A stretch of DNA of 15,034 bases from positions 1-15,034 of the forward strand of contig CAAFMM010000305.1 in NCBI GenBank assembly GCA_900764025.1, written 5' to 3'. Origin of the DNA: an uncultured Collinsella sp. (GTDB lineage Bacteria; Actinomycetota; Coriobacteriia; Coriobacteriales; Coriobacteriaceae). How positions within the stretch are numbered: the first letter of the stretch is position 1; each line of letters starts with the position of its first letter. Made by a program: the position numbers and the translations under genes. Positions 5,791 to 10,939 of this stretch are shown piece after piece. Under the pieces are notes generated by a model. That model searched no databases. It was not told the origin of the DNA and worked only from the letters and a program-made list of their open reading frames with translations.

Positions 5791-7174
5791 AGGTAGCGGA
5801 GGTATCGACGACGCCGGTCGCATTGGCAACCGCGACTATGACGATCATACATAGGAGCAGCACACCCAATGCCTTGAACCAGAGTTTCGCGAGTTTCTTG
5901 CCGCGATAGCTGTCGAGCAGCGCGAATCGCCGACGAAGACGACGCTTGTCGAACAGCGCAAAATGCATAAGCACCATAAGGCCATCGACAAAGAAAAAAT
6001 ACTCGATTATGAGAAGCCACGTCGGGTAGCTTTGGTTTGCTCCCGTGGGGTGAAAGACGGCAAAGTGACTTCCGGCAAAGAACACAAGCAGCGAGAAGCA
6101 GACGAGCGTATTCCAAATGCGCCCCAGAGACTCCGGAACGCGAGAGAGCAGACCGCATGCAGCGGAGGCGGCAGGCCTAGAAAGCCTTGCGGGGTTCTGG
6201 AGCCCTTGGGACGCCAACACCGTCTCCGAGGCCGGAGTACGGACAGGCGCAGGAGGCCGCACGGGGCGACTCAGATCGTATGCCGCGCGCGTCGCCCGTC
6301 CCAACGCTTCCGCGCTCGCAAAACGTTTGGTCGGGTCAAGCGCCATCGACATGCAGATGACATCGGCAAGTGGAGTGGGAATGCCGCGCGCCTCGCATTG
6401 CTCGCGCATGTCGAGCCCTGGTTTAGGGTCGACTCCCGTCAAGCAGAAGAACAACAGGGCGCCAAGTGCGTAGACGTCGCTGCGCACACTCGTCTGCCCA
6501 AACCCATACTGCTCGGGCGGCGCATAGGGTCGCGTGCCAAACTTGACGGTGTCGGCATCGGCGCCATCGCGCCATACGCGCGCGATCCCCAGGTCGATAA
6601 TCACCAGCGATGAAAATGTCAGGCCGTCATCAGGCGTATAGTTGGCACCTGTCACGATGATATTCGACGGCTTGAGGTCACGATGGATCACCGGCGCCGA
6701 CGTCTCCCCCGCCATTGCAAAACCGGCATGGAGCTCGCCCACGGCGTCGCAAAGGACAGGATACAATTCATGCGCATAATCGGGGGTGGCTCCCAGACGG
6801 TACACCAGCGCCCCGAGCGTCTCCCCTTCGATGTATTCCATAACCACGTTGAGCTCGTCGCCCACACGACGACAATCGACGATTCTGGGCAGGTGCTCAA
6901 AACGCCTGCCTGCCCGCTGAGCGGCAAACAGACGCTCGTATGCCCCGCCGATTTGAGCCGAAGCATCGATGCGTTTACGAACAAAGGGACCGAGCGAACC
7001 ACCGCCGGTTCCTTCAAAGTACACGAGCTCGGTTGTTTCAACGGACGAGCGCTTAAGTACTCGCTCCACGCGATAGCTGTCGTCGCGATCGAGCGACGCC
7101 AGGTGCTCGGCAAGCGCTGCGGTCAGCTCGTCATCGGAATATGTTGGGGTCTGAGTATCCATAGGCTCCATCAT
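5789..7174 (-). CDS. Membrane-anchored Ser/Thr protein kinase
   Basis: Eukaryotic-like Ser/Thr kinase, 461 residues from this start. Visible motifs are the probable ATP-binding lysine in FVRKRID (K67), catalytic loop VIHRDLKPSN (D166, K168, N171), metal-binding DLG (D194, in place of DFG), activation segment FGTRPYAPPEQ (212-222) and SDVYALG (D233). A glycine-rich P-loop is hard to find; GTGGGS at 55-60 may stand in. After a Pro-rich linker (302-335), three hydrophobic segments (about 354-374, 384-408, 433-451) anchor the C-terminus; no PASTA or other sensor domain is present. It follows an XRE-like gene on the same strand with an 86-base gap. The start is uncertain: ATGs at 7174, 7171 and 7162 and a GTG at 7192 are all in frame, and none has a clear Shine-Dalgarno. 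TATGAT overlaps the ATGs, so a leaderless transcript starting near 7162 is conceivable. Confidence 0.88.
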   Translation of the reverse strand: MMEPMDTQTPTYSDDELTAALAEHLASLDRDDSYRVERVLKRSSVETTELVYFEGTGGGSLGPFVRKRIDASAQIGGAYERLFAAQRAGRRFEHLPRIVDCRRVGDELNVVMEYIEGETLGALVYRLGATPDYAHELYPVLCDAVGELHAGFAMAGETSAPVIHRDLKPSNIIVTGANYTPDDGLTFSSLVIIDLGIARVWRDGADADTVKFGTRPYAPPEQYGFGQTSVRSDVYALGALLFFCLTGVDPKPGLDMREQCEARGIPTPLADVICMSMALDPTKRFASAEALGRATRAAYDLSRPVRPPAPVRTPASETVLASQGLQNPARLSRPAASAACGLLSRVPESLGRIWNTLVCFSLLVFFAGSHFAVFHPTGANQSYPTWLLIIEYFFFVDGLMVLMHFALFDKRRLRRRFALLDSYRGKKLAKLWFKALGVLLLCMIVIVAVANATGVVDTSAT

Positions 7175-7260
7175 AGCGCAGGGCGCAGACACCTCATGGC
7201 ATCCGCGCCCCGTTCGTTTGCATCGTTGTTCGGCAGCTCCGCCGGCTCAGATATCAGCCG

Positions 7261-7683
7261 CTAACTCACCGTCTCCTCGCCAAAGCGATACAGCTCCTCG
7301 TTGACCTTTTGGAGGCTGCACCCGCGATCGATGCAAAAGATGATAATCGCATCGCGGCGGTCCTTGCAGTTAAGGACGCTTACCCCGGCAGCCGTCAGCG
7401 CATGGTTGGTCTCTTTGAGCGTCAGCGCCATCGCAAAGGCAATCTGCAGCACCTTATTGCGACTCGGATGACGCGCGCCGGTAAAGATCTGATAGCCAAA
7501 GGTCTCATTGAGATCGGCCATACGAACCACGCGCGAGCGCTCCAAGCCCTTTTCCTGCAGTAGCTGCTTCAGGTAGTTCGAAAGCGACGGGGTGGCAAAG
7601 TCGTGTTCTTTGATATAGCCATCGATGTTTGGCGCGTCGAGAAGCTCATTGAGTAACTCGTCAGTCAGCTTTTTATCGGGCAT
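7261..7683 (-). CDS. XRE-like helix-turn-helix protein, partner of the kinase gene
   Basis: Protein of 140 residues with a central helix-turn-helix region (about 33-90): LSNYLKQLLQEKGLERSRVV, then the turn and recognition-helix part NETFGYQIFTGARHPSRNKV, then LQIAFAMALTLKETNHALTAAG. The C-terminal third, with RRDAIIIFCIDRGCSL, is a conserved-looking tail. I recognise this architecture from a widespread family that often sits beside a Ser/Thr kinase gene in gut Firmicutes and Actinobacteria; that is recollection, not a search. ATG 7683 is preceded by an unusually strong GGGGGAGGTGA site. It starts 32 bases after the FxLYD gene stop and ends 86 bases before the kinase. It may be a DNA-binding regulator or a kinase substrate; its target is unknown. 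Confidence 0.82.
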   Translation of the reverse strand: MPDKKLTDELLNELLDAPNIDGYIKEHDFATPSLSNYLKQLLQEKGLERSRVVRMADLNETFGYQIFTGARHPSRNKVLQIAFAMALTLKETNHALTAAGVSVLNCKDRRDAIIIFCIDRGCSLQKVNEELYRFGEETVS

Positions 7684-7715
7684 ACGACTTCACCTCCCCC
7701 AGTGCATGCAACATG

Positions 7716-8159
7716 CTAGAAACCGCTTACGTCCGAACGCTCCCAGCTAGCAACCTGGTCGGGAGACACCGTACCCAGCGCCTCGAACTTCCAGGAGCCG
7801 CCCGCCTTCAGATGATTGGTGTTTGCAAGAGCCGTTCCAACCTGGTTGCCATCGGCATCATACAGAACATATTCAATCTGAATGTAGCTCTTTTCCTTAT
7901 CCGTGTTATTGGTCAGCGTGCCCGTGATCTTATAGGTAAACTGATTGGAAGTGTCTTCAGCCTCGTCAGCAATGGTATACGGTTCTTGCGGTTCTTTTTG
8001 CTCCTCAGCCTGCCGTGTCGTCTCGGCAGGTTTTGCCGAATCGCTCGCAGACGAATCGGTTGAATTGCCACCCATAGAGCCCACGGCACCGACAATAACC
8101 AGCACCACGATGATGCCTAGGACAATCTTGCCGATCGGCTTCTTTCCCTCTTTTGCCAT
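7716..8159 (-). CDS. FxLYD domain-containing membrane-anchored protein
   Basis: Protein of 147 residues with a short basic N-terminus (MAKEGKKPIGK), one hydrophobic segment (about 11-29, KIVLGIIVVLVIVGAVGSMGG) and a Ser/Thr/Glu-rich linker. A C-terminal beta-rich domain (about 66-147) contains ITGTLTNNTDKEKSYIQIEY and VLYDADGNQVGTALANTNHL, the hallmark of FxLYD domains. No lipobox cysteine is present, so it is an N-terminally anchored extracytoplasmic protein. FxLYD domains have no firmly known function. ATG 8159 has GGAAGG 7 bases upstream, but that site lies inside a long inverted repeat (8165-8218), suggesting control of translation. It appears to be the first gene of an operon with the XRE-like and kinase genes, and may be a sensor or client of the kinase. 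Confidence 0.82.
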   Translation of the reverse strand: MAKEGKKPIGKIVLGIIVVLVIVGAVGSMGGNSTDSSASDSAKPAETTRQAEEQKEPQEPYTIADEAEDTSNQFTYKITGTLTNNTDKEKSYIQIEYVLYDADGNQVGTALANTNHLKAGGSWKFEALGTVSPDQVASWERSDVSGF

Positions 8160-8164
8160 TATTC

Positions 8165-8218
8165 ATCCTTCCTACGATCCGGCTACCGTGCCGGCACACA
8201 GCACATCGTAGGAAGGAT
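8165..8218 (-). promoter_or_regulatory. 14-bp inverted repeat sequestering the FxLYD gene ribosome site
   Basis: ATCCTTCCTACGAT (8165-8178) and ATCGTAGGAAGGAT (8205-8218) are perfect complements. In the minus-strand mRNA, the AGGAAGG Shine-Dalgarno (8173-8167) is the 3' arm and would be fully paired with the 5' arm. The 26-base loop contains an inner hairpin CCGGC/GCCGG (8179-8183 with 8190-8194). The structure ends 5 bases before the ATG and has no T-run, so it looks like a translational switch or a DNA operator rather than a terminator. Confidence 0.65.
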
Positions 8219-8232
8219 TGAACTTGAATTCA

Positions 8233-8247
8233 TTAGCTGAGAGCTAA
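8233..8247. repeat. Short palindrome TTAGCT-GAG-AGCTAA
   Basis: TTAGCT (8233-8238) and AGCTAA (8242-8247) form a perfect 6-base inverted repeat in the intergenic region upstream of the FxLYD gene. It could be an operator or a small hairpin. I could not place a convincing promoter relative to it. Confidence 0.4.
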
Positions 8248-8292
8248 GGCTGCGGTAAACGGCCAATGCAGTTATCCAAACGCCGAGCAAAC

Positions 8293-8322
8293 GCACTGCG
8301 CGCGACCGTCTGCTGGCAGTGC
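8293..8322 (-). terminator. Possible weak terminator after the small membrane protein gene
   Basis: On the minus strand GCACTGC (8322-8316) pairs with GCAGTGC (8299-8293) right after the stop codon at 8324. The loop is 16 bases and only GTTTG follows, so this is weak or Rho-assisted at best. Confidence 0.3.
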
Positions 8323-8323
8323 A

Positions 8324-8647
8324 TCAACCCACCGTGACGGATTCCCCGGTAAAGGTGCTCACAAGCAACAGGATAAAGAAGGCCAGATAGCTGATGCTCA
8401 GCAGGTAGGCGATGACCAAAAAGGCAATCCATCCTACATTGGTCTTACCGTCGGCGCGGCGCTGCTCACGACTGCGATAAAGCCAAATCGTCACGCCGAT
8501 AGCAGTGATAAACAGTACGAGTGCCGCCGTAGCCAGCCCAGCAAGCACAAACATCACGCCAATGCCCACAGCGATGACCGGAAGCAGCAGCAAACCGCAC
8601 CCGCATCCACCCGGACTATATACGGCAGACTGTCGGCGTCGCCTCAT
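8324..8647 (-). CDS. Small hypothetical membrane protein downstream of higBA
   Basis: Unrecognised protein of 107 residues from this start. A basic N-terminus (MRRRRQSAVYSPGGCGCG) precedes a long hydrophobic stretch at about 18-56, probably two membrane helices. A charged loop (YRSREQRRADGKTN, 57-70) and a second hydrophobic stretch at 71-99 follow. ATG 8647 is chosen because a G-rich run (GGGGGTGG) lies about 8 bases upstream. A GTG at 8677 would add 10 residues (MLKDDGGGAA) and overlaps the antitoxin stop codon by one base (TAGTG), which would mean tight translational coupling to higA. Either way the gene follows the toxin-antitoxin pair with no room for a promoter, so it is probably co-transcribed. 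No function is assigned. Confidence 0.6.
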   Translation of the reverse strand: MRRRRQSAVYSPGGCGCGLLLLPVIAVGIGVMFVLAGLATAALVLFITAIGVTIWLYRSREQRRADGKTNVGWIAFLVIAYLLSISYLAFFILLLVSTFTGESVTVG

Positions 8648-8676
8648 CGCCGCGCCACCCCCATCATCTTTGAGCA

Positions 8677-9018
8677 CTACAGTGCGATAGCCTGCTGAAC
8701 AGGAACGATCTTGTCGAGTTCCGGTTCAATCCGCCTTTTCTCGGCCTCAAGGTCAAACGCCACCTGAGCGCGCAGCCAATAACCATCCGTCAGGCCAAAA
8801 TAACGGCAAAGACGGAGGTCGGTGTCGGCCGTCACGCGACGTTTTCCCAAGACAATCTGCCCGATACGCTGAGCCGGAATCCCAGTCTCTTTCGCAAGGC
8901 GATATTGAGAAATGCCCATGGGAACAAGAAACTCCTCTTTGAGAAGCTCACCAGGAGTCACCGGCGACAGCAAATCGGCCGAAGTCTCATCACTTGTGAT
9001 AATCGACGATTTCGACAT
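8677..9018 (-). CDS. higA: HigA-family antitoxin
   Basis: Antitoxin and repressor of a type II toxin-antitoxin system, 113 residues, matching the HigA (addiction-module antidote) family. It begins the domain with SPVTPGELLKEEFLVPMGIS (18-37), followed by the XRE-type helix-turn-helix SQYRLAKETGIPAQRIGQIVLGKR (37-60) and TADTDLRLCRYFGLTDGYWLRAQ, the usual HigA tail. ATG 9018 has AGGAGA about 10 bases upstream; an apparent 25-residue upstream extension lies inside the toxin gene and is not used. The start overlaps the end of higB by 29 bases, the classical toxin-first order. It should neutralise HigB and bind the operator in front of higB. Confidence 0.9.
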   Translation of the reverse strand: MSKSSIITSDETSADLLSPVTPGELLKEEFLVPMGISQYRLAKETGIPAQRIGQIVLGKRRVTADTDLRLCRYFGLTDGYWLRAQVAFDLEAEKRRIEPELDKIVPVQQAIAL

Positions 9019-9271
9019 TCCAAGCCATCTCCTGTCTCCACTCAAAACAGACCCGATAGCGCTCGTTAACACGGATGCTATATTGACCGGCACGATCGCC
9101 CTTCAAAGCTTCCAGGCGGTTGCCCGGTGGAACGCGAAGATCATCAAGCGAAGCGCAAACCTGCAGTTGGCGAATCTTCCTCAACGCAACACGCTCAAAG
9201 GGCACGAACCTCCTGACCCGCACACCCATGGCAAAGCGTTCGGTATCCTCATCTTTATACGATGCAATCAT
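8990..9271 (-). CDS. higB: HigB-family toxin (RelE/ParE-like fold)
   Basis: Toxin of 93 residues in the HigB-like (plasmid maintenance killer) branch of the RelE superfamily, which cleaves mRNA on the ribosome. Family features include the opening MIASYKDEDTERF, a central helical region, and the motif RLEALKGDRAGQYSIRVNERYRVCFEW with the basic and aromatic residues expected around the active site. It ends with EIVDYHK. ATG 9271 has AAGG 8 bases upstream. It is the first gene of the operon, overlaps higA by 29 bases, and the 13-base palindrome ACGTTAGTAACGT lies just upstream. The pair looks intact, with no frameshift or missing end. Confidence 0.9.
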   Translation of the reverse strand: MIASYKDEDTERFAMGVRVRRFVPFERVALRKIRQLQVCASLDDLRVPPGNRLEALKGDRAGQYSIRVNERYRVCFEWRQEMAWNVEIVDYHK

Positions 9272-9282
9272 AGTATCGCCTT

Positions 9283-9328
9283 ACGTTAGTAACGTCAAAC
9301 GTTTCTATAGACTTACATCTCTATTATA
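9283..9328 (-). promoter_or_regulatory. higBA promoter and operator region
   Basis: On the minus strand a perfect -10 box TATAAT lies at 9328-9323 with no clear -35. Downstream, between the implied start near 9316 and the higB ATG, are AAACGTTT (9297-9304) and the 13-base palindrome ACGTTAGTAACGT (9283-9295). Position and symmetry fit autoregulatory HigA binding sites, as is usual for toxin-antitoxin operons. Confidence 0.6.
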
Positions 9329-9373
9329 TCGTACGTTTGTTCGTGTTTTCTAGAACAAATTGTCCTTCGCGCC

Positions 9374-10561
9374 TTAGTCAAGCAAAAGCAATCGTTTATA
9401 GACATCGAGGCCTTTGAGTAGGATTTCCTCGTCGAAGAGCATGCTATCGGTATGCAGAGCGCTTGTGGCATAGGCGGGGCAGCCATCCGAATCACTCGGG
9501 TTGTCTTGGTCCTCTGGCATACCCGTGCCCAGCAGGAAAAACACGCCCGGCAGATGGCGTTGATAGAACGCGAAATCCTCGGCGATCAGCAGCGGTTCCT
9601 CCACAAGCTGCAGCCCGGGCAAGGCAGGCGCGACGCTGGCAAACAACTCGGGGTCGTTGTCGACCGGCGGATAGCCCTCGGCAAAGTCGAGATCATACGT
9701 GCAGCCCGTTGCGGCACAGGCATCGTCCAGCACGCGGCGCACGCCTTCGCGCGCCCGGTCGAACATGTCGTCCGTAAACACACGCAGGCTTCCGGCCACA
9801 TGGGCCTCCCCCGCCACCGCGTTGCAAACCGTACCGGCCTGCAGCAGACCAAACTTACCGATACAGGGCTCGTCGGCACCCAACTCATCCATCAGTTCGC
9901 GCTCGGCAACCAAGAACTTGGCAGCCGCCAGCGCTGCATCGTGCGACTCCTCGACCGGAACGCCATAGGTCTTAGCGATATGGATGCTCGTCCCGTGAAT
10001 ATGAATGTGCGTCTCACTCGAACGCGCCAGCAACGGACCGGAGCAGCTCGCCAACGTGCCGGCGAGCAGATCGGGCCACACATGGAAGCCGAAGATGCGA
10101 TCCGCCCCGTAGCGCTCGAACACGCCGCTCTCGCACACCGTCTTGGCGCCACCGGTCGTTTCCTCGGCAGGCTGGAACACAAAAAGCACGTTGCGCTTAA
10201 GTGAACCCGGCTGCTCGCGAATCGTACGGTCGACAAAGGTCGCGGCGGCAAGCGCCATAGCCATGTGTCCGTCATGTCCGCAAGCGTGCATCTTGCCGGG
10301 ATGGATCGAGGCAAAGGCCGCTCCCGTCGCCTCCGCGATGGGCAGCGCATCCATATCGGCGCGAATCGCCGTGGCACGCGCGGCACCAACGCCAGCGTCG
10401 AAGAAAGCGCAGACGCAGCTGGGACACGGATGGATCACCTCGCAAGCGAGCGGCGCCAACACGCCCTCGATATAGGCGATAGTCTGCGGAAGATCGAAAT
10501 CGAGCTCCGGAATGCGATGGAGATCGCGGCGATAGCGACGGAGTTCTTGGAGCTCGGTCAT
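9374..10561 (-). CDS. M20-family amidohydrolase, possible N-acetyl-diaminopimelate deacetylase
   Basis: Zinc or manganese peptidase-family M20D amidohydrolase, 395 residues, of the group that includes N-acetyl-diaminopimelate deacetylase, hippurate hydrolase and aminoacylases. The metal-binding motif HACGHDGH is at 92-99 (C94, H96), the catalytic pair is EE in FQPAEETTGG (E133, E134), and a further ligand is in GFHVWP (H160). The C-terminal histidine is in ATSALHTDSM. ATG 10561 is preceded by AAGGGA with 6-base spacing; longer in-frame starts up to 10645 have none. It is divergent from a lysine operon that encodes the N-acetyltransferase DapH, and the acetylase branch needs just such a deacetylase. 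Pathway logic favours that role, but a general amino-acid deacylase is possible. No clear terminator separates it from higBA downstream. Confidence 0.85.
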   Translation of the reverse strand: MTELQELRRYRRDLHRIPELDFDLPQTIAYIEGVLAPLACEVIHPCPSCVCAFFDAGVGAARATAIRADMDALPIAEATGAAFASIHPGKMHACGHDGHMAMALAAATFVDRTIREQPGSLKRNVLFVFQPAEETTGGAKTVCESGVFERYGADRIFGFHVWPDLLAGTLASCSGPLLARSSETHIHIHGTSIHIAKTYGVPVEESHDAALAAAKFLVAERELMDELGADEPCIGKFGLLQAGTVCNAVAGEAHVAGSLRVFTDDMFDRAREGVRRVLDDACAATGCTYDLDFAEGYPPVDNDPELFASVAPALPGLQLVEEPLLIAEDFAFYQRHLPGVFFLLGTGMPEDQDNPSDSDGCPAYATSALHTDSMLFDEEILLKGLDVYKRLLLLD

Positions 10562-10671
10562 AGAGAATCCCTTCGTGAGGCACATCTGTTGCAACTTATT
10601 GTGATACAGGATTGTGGCACACATGTTTCCAGCATATTGCTGCATTTTTTAAACGTTATATACGAATACTC

Positions 10672-10700
10672 TTGTTTGGTAAAGTGCAACGTGATAGGGT
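10672..10700 (+). promoter_or_regulatory. Candidate promoter of the lysine operon
   Basis: TTGTTT (10672-10677) and TAGGGT (10695-10700) are spaced by exactly 17 bases. TAGGGT fits the relaxed TANNNT -10 of actinobacteria. The implied start near 10707 lies a few bases before the riboswitch aptamer at 10712, which is what a riboswitch-controlled promoter should look like. Confidence 0.55.
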
Positions 10701-10711
10701 CTTTACCACTT

Positions 10712-10868
10712 GATAGAGGCGCGGGCACGAAGAGCCGCGGGCGAGCCGGCAGGCTTTGACCCCGTGGGGAGGCGAAACCCGCCGAACTGGGTTTTTCGGG
10801 CACGAACAACCTGGTGGGCCTGTGGGAAACACCCACAGGACTGTCTGCAGCAATGCGGGAGCGCTATC
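10712..10868 (+). ncRNA. Lysine riboswitch (L box) aptamer
   Basis: The leader contains the conserved blocks of the lysine riboswitch in order: GATAGAGGCGCG (10712-10723), AAGAGCC, GGGGAGGCGAAACCCGCCGAACTGGG spread over 10774-10798, then the P5-like hairpin TGTGGGAAACACCCACA (10821-10837) and ACTGTC. GAGCGCTATC closes the element. P1 is GATAG (10712-10716) with CTATC (10864-10868). The blocks align with what I know of the Bacillus subtilis lysC leader. It sits directly upstream of lysA, which makes lysine feedback control of the operon the clear reading. Confidence 0.93.
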
Positions 10869-10929
10869 CGGACATTGGGTCCACGCTATGCGGATTCGAT
10901 GCGCAGATGGCGCCGTCTGGATAGCGAGG
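10862..10929 (+). promoter_or_regulatory. Riboswitch expression platform next to the lysA ribosome site
   Basis: CGCTATCC (10862-10869) includes the P1 3' strand and is complementary to GGATAGCG (10919-10926). A second CGCTAT at 10884-10889 can also pair with ATAGCG (10921-10926). The paired segment overlaps the start of the lysA Shine-Dalgarno GAGG (10926-10929). Two competing partners, one of them tied up when P1 forms, would allow a translational switch. No T-run is present, so an intrinsic transcription terminator is unlikely. An inner hairpin CAGATG/CGTCTG also lies at 10903-10918. Confidence 0.55.
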
Positions 10930-10939
10930 TTTACGGGAC

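Noticed and set aside
5124..6158. 344-codon minus-strand frame spanning the end of the secreted protein gene and the kinase 3' end
   Set aside because: It is antisense to the coiled-coil and lysozyme-like gene and out of frame with the kinase, crosses the strong terminator, and its product looks like shadow translation.
5789..7174. Kinase as a pseudokinase because of DLG instead of DFG and a poor glycine loop
   Set aside because: The catalytic Asp, Lys and Asn and the metal-binding Asp are all present, and DLG occurs in active bacterial kinases.
8990..9254. Second promoter TTGACG-17-TACTAT just before higB (9297-9269)
   Set aside because: The spacing is right, but the -10 box overlaps the higB ATG, so the transcript would start inside the gene. 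TATAAT at 9323-9328 is better placed.
9452..10204. 250-codon plus-strand frame inside the M20 gene
   Set aside because: Antisense to a gene with intact metal-binding motifs; composition typical of a shadow frame.
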